From Bacillota bacterium (GTDB lineage Bacteria; Bacillota; Clostridia; Christensenellales; Aristaeellaceae), in the NCBI GenBank assembly GCA_023436585.1, contig JAEZIN010000027.1, forward strand, positions 65,229-129,228: 64,000 nucleotides of DNA. Reading direction: 5' to 3'. The notes beneath the pieces are model-generated. The model searched no databases. It was not told the DNA's origin and was given only the letters and a program-made list of their open reading frames with translations. This document shows positions 43,754 to 52,194 of this stretch, in pieces. A program made the position numbers and the translations under genes. The first letter of the stretch is position 1; every line of letters starts with the position of its first letter.

Positions 43754-45275
43754 GAGCATCCTCCGCATACAGCATGGTTGGTCTGCCTTCCCCGCGATGA
43801 TGGTCAAATACCGATACAGCAAGCTGCTTTGCCTGGCGGGACAGCGCAAAGCTGCAGGCACAAGTTCTTTGCACCAATGCCCCGTCTGCATATACGCTGT
43901 AGCTTACATCCCCGTCCACCGCGTCCCAGCAAAGGGTATCCCCCTGAAGGACAAGCCCGGTGACGGCCTTCACATCCGGCGCATAGGCAAGGATGGCAAT
44001 CAGGTCCAGCATCACAGGTTTGTCCTCCATGCCGGAAAGTCTGACCTGCACCCTTCCTGACGGGAGGTTGTGAAACCGGATGTATCCATCCCCCGGTTGC
44101 CAGCGCACGCTGTGCCCGTTGATGGCAAAATGAACAGGTCCCGCAGACAGGGGCTTTAGCAGCAGCGCGCCGGCAAAATCATCCGGTGTGAAAACGTGCA
44201 GCGTGATGTCCCTGCCCGTCCACCCGCCCAGCCAGCCGTTTCCGTAAACAGCCTCCGCGCCTTCGGGATGAAGGGAATATCCCTCCTGGCAGGTGAAAAG
44301 ATCAGCGTCTTTATGCCATGGCGTATTTGGCGCGCCTTCCTCCATTGCCCTGGCGCAGTCGATGACCAGTCTCAATGGCTGGCCATAACTCTCGCCGCGG
44401 ACCACCAGATCAGGCCCATTCATGGCCTTGCGGTAAATGGCCATCCGGGAGGCATTTTCCGTGATGCGGCCATCCTGCCAGTCGTACCAGTTGGCATTGC
44501 GGGGGTATACCTGCCAGCGCCAGTTGATGTACTGAAAGGCCTGCACGCCGTTTGCCCGCATGCTGGCGAAAAAATCCTCCATCCAGCGGGAAAATGTCCA
44601 GTCTGCCGCATCCTTGGAATAGGATGCCTCCCCGTTGAGCAGGGGCTTGCCATGCTCATTGGCCAATGCGCGCATCCTGGCGCAGTCAAACTTGGGGGAC
44701 ATGGTGTTGTAGCCAAACCAATCCACCACATCGTCGCCAGGATACCAATCCATGACGTCAGGTGTATCGGTGGTATACGAATCCCATACCAGCGCCACGT
44801 TTTGGGCCTGTTCAAGGCCTTTGGCGATGCGGCGGTAGGCGGCGATGTAGGCGGCAGGGTCATACCCGTTCCACTCGGTACCGTCAAACTCGTAGCCCAG
44901 GCGCAAAAGCACGGGGCAGGGAAGAGATGCATACCGGGCCGCCATGCAGGCGATATGCCCGTCGGCTTCGCCGTTTGCAAGAGCCCATAGCCCCGGTGTG
45001 TTGAACAGGGGCAGCTGCAGCCCGATTTGAAGCACCGCGCCGGGGAACAGGTGTGCAGCTTCCATCACCGAAGGGTTGGGCAGATACCCCGTCTCATGAA
45101 GGCTTTCATACAACGCGATGAGCGCGGGCTTCTGCATATCCTCCAAGGCCAGGGTCATGGCGTACATGCTTTCCACGCACTGACCCGCGCCGGAAAGTAT
45201 CAGCCCTGGGCGAACGCGCCAGGGGTTCCGCCCCGGACCCAGGTGGGGCTCAAACACATTTTTGTCCAGTTCCAT
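43746..45275 (-). CDS. GH26-like glycoside hydrolase with C-terminal beta-rich domain (509 aa)
   Basis: TIM-barrel hydrolase of clan GH-A appearance. The acid/base candidate E129 lies in LRLGYEFDGTEWNG, followed by AAYIAAYRRI as in GH26, and the nucleophile candidate E216 lies in PLLNGEASY. After about residue 300 comes a beta-rich part that may bind carbohydrate. No signal peptide is present, so it is cytoplasmic. The start at ATG 45275 follows GAAGGAGCCGCC. GH26 members are beta-mannanases or beta-1,3-xylanases/glucanases; with a GH16 partner, a beta-glucan or mixed-linkage oligosaccharide is possible. Confidence 0.7.
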   Translation of the reverse strand: MELDKNVFEPHLGPGRNPWRVRPGLILSGAGQCVESMYAMTLALEDMQKPALIALYESLHETGYLPNPSVMEAAHLFPGAVLQIGLQLPLFNTPGLWALANGEADGHIACMAARYASLPCPVLLRLGYEFDGTEWNGYDPAAYIAAYRRIAKGLEQAQNVALVWDSYTTDTPDVMDWYPGDDVVDWFGYNTMSPKFDCARMRALANEHGKPLLNGEASYSKDAADWTFSRWMEDFFASMRANGVQAFQYINWRWQVYPRNANWYDWQDGRITENASRMAIYRKAMNGPDLVVRGESYGQPLRLVIDCARAMEEGAPNTPWHKDADLFTCQEGYSLHPEGAEAVYGNGWLGGWTGRDITLHVFTPDDFAGALLLKPLSAGPVHFAINGHSVRWQPGDGYIRFHNLPSGRVQVRLSGMEDKPVMLDLIAILAYAPDVKAVTGLVLQGDTLCWDAVDGDVSYSVYADGALVQRTCACSFALSRQAKQLAVSVFDHHRGEGRPTMLYAEDAHE

Positions 45276-45373
45276 GGCGGCTCCTTCAAAAAAGCGGCGG
45301 CAACATCATGCACACATTGCCCCGTTCACGAATACATAAAATTCCTTGACTAGAAGTTTTTCAGGGAGAGGCG

Positions 45374-45409
45374 CGGAGAGGGAAATTTTTTCAAAAAGTC
45401 CCCTCTCCG
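45374..45409 (-). repeat. Hairpin between binding-protein and GH26-like genes
   Basis: CGGAGAGGG (45374-45382) pairs with CCCTCTCCG (45401-45409); the loop itself contains ATTTTTT facing AAAAAG. It follows the binding-protein stop on the minus strand by about 25 bases and may limit read-through into the glycosidase genes. Confidence 0.6.
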
Positions 45410-45432
45410 CCAATATGAGTCGTTTTCCTTCG

Positions 45433-46995
45433 TTATTGCAGCTTTGCCTTGCGCTCGTCCAGCAGCTGCTGGCGGAAGGCCACAACCAGTTCAAAGCCGT
45501 TTTCCTGCCTGCGGGTGAGGAAGCTGTTCCACTCGGCATCAAACTCTTCCTCGGTAGGCGCGGAGATCAAGGCAGACAAGGTCTGTTCCCAGTCGATGCT
45601 GATCTTGTTGGCCGCGATGGCCGCTTCGCTTTCGCCCGTGGGATCAAGGTTCTTGTAGATGCCGCCGGAGAAGTCCACATTGGCATTGGCCCAATCCTGC
45701 ATCTGCTGGATGTAGTCCACCTGCTGGGGCCGCCACTTGTACACGATCACGGGGTTGCGCAGCTGCCAGTAGGTATCCATGATGCCGTACTTGGTTTCAA
45801 ACGCACCCACATCCGTCTGGTACTCCGCCAGTACTTCGGGCTTCATGGCTGCCTTGCCGTCCACCATGTCCCAGGTGACGCCCTCTTCGCCCAGGAAGAA
45901 ATCCCGCTGGCCTTCCTCGCTGGCCCAGTAGGTGATAAAGCGGATAGCGCGGTCGGGATGCTGGCACGACTTGGAGATGAACACGGGCAGCCAGCCGGTC
46001 ATGCTGCCGGGGAAGTTGGTGGGCTTATCCAGGCTGTCGTTGGCGGGGCCGTCCACGGCGATGTATACGGATTCCGGGTCCTTTTGATGCAGCAGGGTGT
46101 TGGCAGTGACGGCGCTGGTGTATTCCTGCAGCATGCAGAAATAGCGGCCATTGTTCATCTTTTCGCCGGTGGTGTCGCCAATGAGGATATCGGCGGTGAC
46201 AAGGCCCTCGGCATACGCCTGGCGCAGCACCTTCAGCCACTTCACATAGGCAGGATCGGTCATACGGTCGTAAATTTTGCCATCCTTTTCATAGGGGACG
46301 GCCAGGAAGTTTTGAATGAACTCGCCCAGGCCATATCCGGCGGCGTTTTGAATGGTCATGGGGGTGATGGGCTCGCCCTTGAATTCGGGGAAATCGGACT
46401 TCAGCTTGCGCAAGGCATTCAGGAAGCCGTCGGGGGTGCGCATGTCGGGGCTGCCCAGGGCTTCGTACAGGTCCTTGCGGACAAGGAAGGTCTGGTTGGC
46501 GTTGGTGGCGCCGGTTTCCCGCATCTGCTGCTCGGTATAGGCTTCGTTGGGCATGCAATAGGTGTTGCCGTCCGCCTGTTTGTACCAGTTGAGGGTGGCC
46601 TGGCCGGCCACGTCATAGAAATACAGGTCATACTTGTCCGCCAGCTCGTTGAGGGGGTACACAAAGCCGCCTTCCCAGAGCTTATTGAAGGTGGACTGCC
46701 AGAAACCCACGGACAGAATGTCCGGCAGGGTGTTGGAGGCCATCATCACCGTCAGCTCCTGGTTGGTATCGCCGGCGGGGACCACAAAATCAATGGTGAC
46801 GCCTGTCTTTTTGGTGATATACGCCGCGTTGGCGGTGTTCCAGCGGTTGGCGTACCAGTTGGCATCCACAAACCAGGTGAGGGTGACGGGTGAAGTATCC
46901 TGCTTCCAACCGGGCTCGGCGGCCTGAGCCATGGCCGCGGGGATGAGCCCCAGCAGCAGGCAGACTGCCATGACAAGAGAAAGCAACCGTTTCAT
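45433..46995 (-). CDS. ABC sugar transporter, extracellular solute-binding protein (LplA-type, 520 aa)
   Basis: Binding protein of the LacI-controlled importer. The ATG at 46995 follows ATAAAGGAGGAACCTATTC. The signal peptide is MKRLLSLVMAVCLLLGLIPAAMA with a cut after AMA; the cysteine in it is in the core, not at a lipobox. The mature part begins with VTLTWFVDANWYANRWN. It follows the two permeases and precedes two glycosidase genes. Substrate inferred to be a beta-gluco- or manno-oligosaccharide. Confidence 0.9.
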   Translation of the reverse strand: MKRLLSLVMAVCLLLGLIPAAMAQAAEPGWKQDTSPVTLTWFVDANWYANRWNTANAAYITKKTGVTIDFVVPAGDTNQELTVMMASNTLPDILSVGFWQSTFNKLWEGGFVYPLNELADKYDLYFYDVAGQATLNWYKQADGNTYCMPNEAYTEQQMRETGATNANQTFLVRKDLYEALGSPDMRTPDGFLNALRKLKSDFPEFKGEPITPMTIQNAAGYGLGEFIQNFLAVPYEKDGKIYDRMTDPAYVKWLKVLRQAYAEGLVTADILIGDTTGEKMNNGRYFCMLQEYTSAVTANTLLHQKDPESVYIAVDGPANDSLDKPTNFPGSMTGWLPVFISKSCQHPDRAIRFITYWASEEGQRDFFLGEEGVTWDMVDGKAAMKPEVLAEYQTDVGAFETKYGIMDTYWQLRNPVIVYKWRPQQVDYIQQMQDWANANVDFSGGIYKNLDPTGESEAAIAANKISIDWEQTLSALISAPTEEEFDAEWNSFLTRRQENGFELVVAFRQQLLDERKAKLQ

Positions 46996-47046
46996 GAATA
47001 GGTTCCTCCTTTATATTCTGGCATCCTTGGATGCCGGATTCCGGGG

Positions 47047-47931
47047 TTACTCCTTGATGGCGCCCAGCATGACGCCCTGCACCAGGTACCGCTGCAGGAA
47101 GGGATACACCAGCAGTATGGGGGCGGTGGCGATCACCATGGTGGCAAACTTGATGCTGTTGGGGGATACCCGCCGGCCTAGGGAGCCCAAGGCCTGTTGC
47201 TGCATCAATTGGGAGGAATTCTCCGCGATCACCTTGAAGAGCATGGTCTGAATGGGGATGAGGTTCTCATTCTTGATGAACAGGTAGCCTGTAAAGTGGT
47301 CGTTCCAGTGGTACACCCCCGCGAACAGGGCAATGGTGGCCAGCACCGCCTTGGCGTTGGGCAGCACAATGGTCAAAAAGGTGCGGAAGTCCCCCGCGCC
47401 GTCCACCTGAGCGGATTCCTCGATGGAATCGGGCATGGCCTTGAAGAACGTGCGGAAAATCAACATGTTGTAGTAGGAGAACATTGCCGGGATCACATAC
47501 ACCAGAAAGGAATCGTACATGCCAAGGCCGCGGATCAGCAGGAAGAAGGGGATCAGCCCGCCGTTAAAGAGCATGGTGACAAGCCCGAAGCCCATATAAA
47601 ACTTGCGGCCCATGAGGTGGGTTTTGGACAGGGGGTAGGCGATCATGGCGGTAAAAAACACGTGCACCGTGGTGGCGATGGCTGTGCGCAGGGCGGAAAC
47701 CAGCATGGCATTGAGTATGTTCCCGCTGTGGAAAACAGTGAAATAATTGTCCAGCGTCGTGGATTTGGGCAGCCAGAGGGAGGCGCCCCGCAGCGCATCG
47801 GAGCTTTCCAGAAGGGAATTGATGAGGATGTACCATACCGGGTACAGCGTGGTAAAGCAAAGCAGAACCATTACAAACCCATTGACGGTATGAAAGAGGG
47901 AGAACCTTTTCCGCTTTTTTGCGATCTGCAT
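47047..47931 (-). CDS. ABC sugar transporter permease, YtcP type (294 aa)
   Basis: Six-segment permease with the EAA-type loop EESAQVDGAGDFRTFLTIVLP and the ending YLVQGVMLGAIKE, a slight variant of the usual VKG end. The ATG at 47931 follows GAGGGAAAGCTGAC. It starts 15 bases after the LplB-type permease. Confidence 0.9.
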   Translation of the reverse strand: MQIAKKRKRFSLFHTVNGFVMVLLCFTTLYPVWYILINSLLESSDALRGASLWLPKSTTLDNYFTVFHSGNILNAMLVSALRTAIATTVHVFFTAMIAYPLSKTHLMGRKFYMGFGLVTMLFNGGLIPFFLLIRGLGMYDSFLVYVIPAMFSYYNMLIFRTFFKAMPDSIEESAQVDGAGDFRTFLTIVLPNAKAVLATIALFAGVYHWNDHFTGYLFIKNENLIPIQTMLFKVIAENSSQLMQQQALGSLGRRVSPNSIKFATMVIATAPILLVYPFLQRYLVQGVMLGAIKE

Positions 47932-47946
47932 GTCAGCTTTCCCTCC

Positions 47947-48879
47947 TTAGAGCATATTGTCGCCGGTAAGTTTGCCGGTGACATAGTTGGCGGTAAGCAA
48001 AAGTATAAGGGAAATCAGGGACCGGGCCAGGGTTACGGCGGTGGAGTAGGAAAAGCGCCCGGTGACGATGCCCATGTTGTATACGTACAGGTCGATGGTT
48101 TCGCTGGCCCGAAGGTTCATGGAGTTCTTCAGCACGAATACCTGGTCAAAGTTGGAGCCCAGCAGCCCCGCCACCGCCAGGATGAACAGCACCGCAATGG
48201 TGGGGCGTATCCCCTGTACCGTCACATGCCACATCTTTTGATAGCGGTTGGCCCCGTCGATGTCCGCGGCCTGGTACAGTTCCGGGTTGATGGCGCTGAT
48301 GGCGGCGATATAGATGATGGCGTTCCAGCCCAGCTCCTTCCAGACTTCGCTGGCCACGGAAATGGTCCAGAAATACTGGGGCATGGCGATGTATGCCACA
48401 TCCCCCCGCTGGAGGCCAAGGCCGATGGACAGTTGATTGATGAGATTCCGTTCACTGAGCCAGGACAGGAGGATGCCGCCAAAGATGGCCCATGATATAA
48501 AATGGGGCAGGTAGGAGATGGTTTGCACCGACCGCTTGAAACGTGTGCTCCGGATTTCGTTCAAAAACAGCGCAAACAGGATGGGCAGCGGAAAGCCCAC
48601 AGCCAGCTTCCAGAAGGAGATGCCCAAAGTGTTTTGAATCACGCGCCAAAACCTAGGCTCCTTGAAAAATTCCGCAAAGAAGTTAACACCCACAAACGGC
48701 GCCTGGGTCATTGGCTTTGCCAGGTCAAACTGGAAAAACGCAAAGATCAGGAAGGCCATGGGGATATAAGAGAAAATCACCATCCAGGCCATTCCCGGCA
48801 GCACCATCATCTGGAGCGCCTTCTGCCTTTTGAGCCGCTTTTTCCATCCGCCCTTTGGGATCGCCGCCGGCTGTAGCAT
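47947..48879 (-). CDS. ABC sugar transporter permease, LplB type (310 aa)
   Basis: First structural gene after lacI. It has six membrane segments, TISYLPHFISWAIFGGILLSWL of LplB type (split by family-variable residues), and the EAA-like loop YQAADIDGANRYQKMWHVTV, in which Glu of EAA is replaced by Gln. The ATG at 48879 follows GAGGAGGAAACCGT. A LacI-type operator (48895-48908) lies immediately upstream of the ribosome binding site. Confidence 0.9.
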   Translation of the reverse strand: MLQPAAIPKGGWKKRLKRQKALQMMVLPGMAWMVIFSYIPMAFLIFAFFQFDLAKPMTQAPFVGVNFFAEFFKEPRFWRVIQNTLGISFWKLAVGFPLPILFALFLNEIRSTRFKRSVQTISYLPHFISWAIFGGILLSWLSERNLINQLSIGLGLQRGDVAYIAMPQYFWTISVASEVWKELGWNAIIYIAAISAINPELYQAADIDGANRYQKMWHVTVQGIRPTIAVLFILAVAGLLGSNFDQVFVLKNSMNLRASETIDLYVYNMGIVTGRFSYSTAVTLARSLISLILLLTANYVTGKLTGDNML

Positions 48880-48894
48880 ACGGTTTCCTCCTCA

Positions 48895-48908
48895 CGAAAG
48901 GGGTTTCG
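48895..48908. promoter_or_regulatory. LacI-type operator in front of the importer genes
   Basis: CGAAAGGGGTTTCG on the plus strand, i.e. CGAAACCCCTTTCG on the minus strand. It differs by one base from CGAAACCCGTTTCG at 49961. It lies 16 bases before the permease start, between lacI and the rest of the operon. Confidence 0.7.
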
Positions 48909-48928
48909 TAAATGGGTAAAAAAATTCG

Positions 48929-49939
48929 TTACACGATGGGTGCGCAGGATGAACGAACCACCAGCGATACCGGCAGCCGCGTAACGTTGGGCGGAACATC
49001 GCCGCCCTCGATGAGGGAGATGCACATGGCGGCAGCCGTGCTGCCTATTTGGCCCCGGGGCTGGCTTACTGTGGTCAGCCGCCAGGGTGACATTTGATCT
49101 TCATTCACATTGTCAAAGCCGGTCACTGAAATATCCTGGGGTACCCGAAGCCCATGCTGGGACATGCAATACAGCGCGCCGCTGGCCAAAGCATCGCAGT
49201 TGCAAAGCAGCGCCGTTCCGTCATACCCCTTGTCCAGAAGCCTTTCCATGGCGGCATAACCATCCTGAAAGCCGAACCCATCGGCGATGATCACCTGATC
49301 CATGGAAAAGTGGAGCTGCCTTGCTTGCAAAGCCTTTGCAAAGCCTGCCAAACGCTCTTCTCCCGAGGGGGTGCCGCGCGGGGCGGCCATGTGCAGCATT
49401 TTCTTATGCCCGAGGGAATGGAGGTATGCCACCAACAGGTCCATACCCTGAACGTTGTCGGAAAGCACAGAGGGGCGGCCCGCAAAATCAAAGTCCACCA
49501 GCACACAGTGCATGCCGCTATGCAAAAGCTCCGCCACCTGGGGATGGGAATAATCCGCAGCCATCACCAGCACGGCATCCAGCCCCCGGTAGCGGCAGTT
49601 CTCCAGCAAGGTCCGCTTCTTGGGGCCAACCTTGTTGCCAAGGAACATAATCTGATAGCCGGCCTCCTCCACCTCCCGCTTGAAATGCTCCAGAATTTCA
49701 CTGAAGTGGGGGTGGGAAAGACCCAAGTGCTCAAAATCGACATACAGCACGCCGATGAGGTAGCTGCGCTTGGTGACAAGCATCCTGGCGTTGACGCTGG
49801 GTTCGAACTGCATGGCTTTTGCCGCCGCCAAAACACGCTGCCGCGTTTTTTCGCTGACATCGGTATAGCCGTTGAGCGCCTTGGAGGTCGTGGCAACACT
49901 TAAATTGAGCGACTTCGCCAGATCATAAATGGTGGGCAA
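48929..49939 (-). CDS. LacI-family transcription regulator (336 aa)
   Basis: Sugar-responsive repressor. The helix-turn-helix at residues 2-23 (PTIYDLAKSLNLSVATTSKAL) includes the ALN hinge helix; the periplasmic-binding-like sensor domain runs from about 58 to 336. The chosen start is TTG 49939, which gives the canonical MPTIYDLAK beginning and is preceded by GAGGTTG. An ATG at 49954 would add MRLFL and has no site, and longer extensions run through the operator. Operators at 49961 and 48895 indicate autoregulation and control of the downstream sugar operon. Confidence 0.9.
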   Translation of the reverse strand: MPTIYDLAKSLNLSVATTSKALNGYTDVSEKTRQRVLAAAKAMQFEPSVNARMLVTKRSYLIGVLYVDFEHLGLSHPHFSEILEHFKREVEEAGYQIMFLGNKVGPKKRTLLENCRYRGLDAVLVMAADYSHPQVAELLHSGMHCVLVDFDFAGRPSVLSDNVQGMDLLVAYLHSLGHKKMLHMAAPRGTPSGEERLAGFAKALQARQLHFSMDQVIIADGFGFQDGYAAMERLLDKGYDGTALLCNCDALASGALYCMSQHGLRVPQDISVTGFDNVNEDQMSPWRLTTVSQPRGQIGSTAAAMCISLIEGGDVPPNVTRLPVSLVVRSSCAPIV

Positions 49940-49960
49940 TAAAAACAACCTCATTTTTTT

Positions 49961-50011
49961 CGAAACCCGTTTCGTTAATGGAAGTATATATGGAAATGCA
50001 TCATCTGTCAA
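49961..50011 (-). promoter_or_regulatory. Promoter and LacI-type operator of lacI
   Basis: On the minus strand TTGACA (50011-50006), 17 bases, TATACT (49988-49983). The operator CGAAAC-CC-GTTTCG (49961-49974, plus strand) starts 8 bases after the -10 and covers the transcription start. This is a strong promoter with an autoregulatory site. Confidence 0.8.
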
Positions 50012-50258
50012 TATGAAATTCTGAATTTTTTTGTAGCACAATGGCTCATCAGCCGTTCATTTGCGCAGAGCCAGTATGCCCATATCGTTTTTGTCCAGCA
50101 GGAACAGAAGGGGACATGATCAAAACCGTTCCACCCTAGAACCCCTTAAGATCATCTGGAAGCCTTGTCAACACAACCAAATGCGTATGTTCCTTTTAAA
50201 CCCGCCGCTTCTGTGCTAAAATAATTCCATAGAACTCACAAACGCTGCGAGGTGTAAC

Positions 50259-52073
50259 TTGGTCTTATTATCTGTTGAAAAGATCAGCAAAAGTTTTTCT
50301 GATAGAACGCTTTTGCAGGATGTGTCACTATACATAAGCGATACCGATAAAATCGGCATCATTGGTGTCAACGGCACGGGCAAAACCACGCTGCTCAATC
50401 TCCTTGCCGGGCTGATCACGCCGGACAAAGGCACGATCAGCAAATCTTCCGGTGCCCGTATTGCGTATTTGCAGCAAAACCCTGTATTTGATAAGGGCTC
50501 ATCGTTGCTTTCCATTGTACTTGATCACACAGGTTCGCATTCTAAATGCGGCCCGGAATACGAAGCCAAGACCATCTTGACCAAGCTGGGCTTTACGGAC
50601 TTTGACATGGACACAAGCTCCATGTCCGAGGGCGAAAAAAAGCGCGTTGCAATTGCACGCGCACTGATGAGCCCCTGCGAGTTGCTTATCCTGGACGAGC
50701 CTACCAACCACCTGGACAGCGACATGGTGGCTTGGCTGGAGGCCTATTTAAAGCGCTATACCGGCGCTATCGTTATGGTCACCCATGACCGCTATTTTCT
50801 GGACCGCGTGACCAACCGCATCGTTGAAATCGACGCAGGCGCATTGTATTCCTATAGCGGAAACTACGCACAGTTCCTGGCGCTAAAAGCGCAGCGCGAA
50901 GAAATGGAGACTGCCACCCAGCGCAAGAACCGCAGCCTGTACAGGCGCGAGCTGGAATGGATACAGCGCGGCGCCAGGGCGCGCAGCACGAAAGCCAAAT
51001 CCAGGATCGAGCGCTTTGAGGCTTTGCAAGACGGTGCGCCTGCCGCGCCGGAAGCAGCACTGATCATGGATTCCGTATCCTCCAGACTGGGCAAAAAGAC
51101 CATTGAAGTAAGCCATATCACCAAATCCTTTGGCGGCCGCCGCGTCGTCAAGGATTTTTCGCACGTTCTTTTGCGGGATGCGCGCATCGGTATCATTGGC
51201 AAAAATGGCTGCGGCAAAACGACGCTGATGAAGATGATTGCGGGCGTTTTGGCGCCGGATGCCGGTAGCGTTGTGCTGGGTGAAACCGTGAAAGTAGGCT
51301 ATGTCTCCCAGGTGTGGGATACGCCGCCGGCCACCATGCGCGTGATTGATTATATACGCGAGGAATCGGATCAAATCGAAACAAACGAGGGTATGGTCTC
51401 CGCGGCGAAAATGCTGGAGCGGTTCTTGTTTCCCTCCAGTGTACAGTGGACGCCGGTTGGCAAGCTCTCCGGCGGTGAAAAGCGCCGGCTGTTCCTCTTG
51501 CGTATCCTGATGGGCGCACCCAATATTCTGCTGCTTGATGAACCCACCAATGACTTGGATACCGCTACCCTGACCGTGCTTGAGGATTACCTGGAGGACT
51601 TTAACGGCGCGGTCATCACCATATCCCACGACCGTTATTTCCTGGATAAAGTCGTGGATACGATCTTCGAATTCCGGGAGAATGGCGATATACGCAAGTT
51701 TACCGGCGGCTATACCGATTATCTGGAAAAGCGCGGTTCAGAAGCGGGCGATTCGGATGCGGCGGCGACAAGCAAAGCCGGCAGGACAGACAAACCAAAA
51801 TCAGCCGAGCCTACTCAAACCGAAAAAAAGCAAACCAAACTAAAATTCACATTCAGCGAGCAGCGCGAATTCAACACCATAGATGATGACATAGCACTTC
51901 TTGAAGAGAAGCTTGGGCAGGCCGAGGCCGGCATCAACCAATATGCCAGCGATTATGAAAGGCTGAAACCCTTTCTTGAGGAAAAAGAACGGCTCGAGGC
52001 TGAGTTGGCGATCAAAATGGACCGGTGGGTGTTTTTAAATGAGCTGGCGGAGAGGATCAAGGCTAATATGTAG
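50259..52073 (+). CDS. ABC-F family ATPase, Uup-like (604 aa)
   Basis: Twin-ATPase protein acting on ribosomes or on DNA structures. The first Walker A is GVNGTGKTT with the signature MSEGEKKRVAIARAL (Glu in place of the usual first Gly); the second is GKNGCGKTT with LSGGEKRRLFL. The linker WIQRGARARSTKAKSRIERFEAL is diagnostic of Uup. The C-terminal coiled coil (about 540-604) is the Uup-type DNA-binding tail. The start is TTG 50259 behind GAGGTGTAAC. It appears monocistronic. Confidence 0.9.
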   Translation: MVLLSVEKISKSFSDRTLLQDVSLYISDTDKIGIIGVNGTGKTTLLNLLAGLITPDKGTISKSSGARIAYLQQNPVFDKGSSLLSIVLDHTGSHSKCGPEYEAKTILTKLGFTDFDMDTSSMSEGEKKRVAIARALMSPCELLILDEPTNHLDSDMVAWLEAYLKRYTGAIVMVTHDRYFLDRVTNRIVEIDAGALYSYSGNYAQFLALKAQREEMETATQRKNRSLYRRELEWIQRGARARSTKAKSRIERFEALQDGAPAAPEAALIMDSVSSRLGKKTIEVSHITKSFGGRRVVKDFSHVLLRDARIGIIGKNGCGKTTLMKMIAGVLAPDAGSVVLGETVKVGYVSQVWDTPPATMRVIDYIREESDQIETNEGMVSAAKMLERFLFPSSVQWTPVGKLSGGEKRRLFLLRILMGAPNILLLDEPTNDLDTATLTVLEDYLEDFNGAVITISHDRYFLDKVVDTIFEFRENGDIRKFTGGYTDYLEKRGSEAGDSDAAATSKAGRTDKPKSAEPTQTEKKQTKLKFTFSEQREFNTIDDDIALLEEKLGQAEAGINQYASDYERLKPFLEEKERLEAELAIKMDRWVFLNELAERIKANM

Positions 52074-52194
52074 CACAGGGAACTTTCTTATTGCACCCAA
52101 TTCCAGTTTCATTTTCTGCTGTTATACAACTTGTTTGGATTTGCCACGATATATATCATACTACAGTAAGACAAAGCCGTAAGGAGAGAATGCC

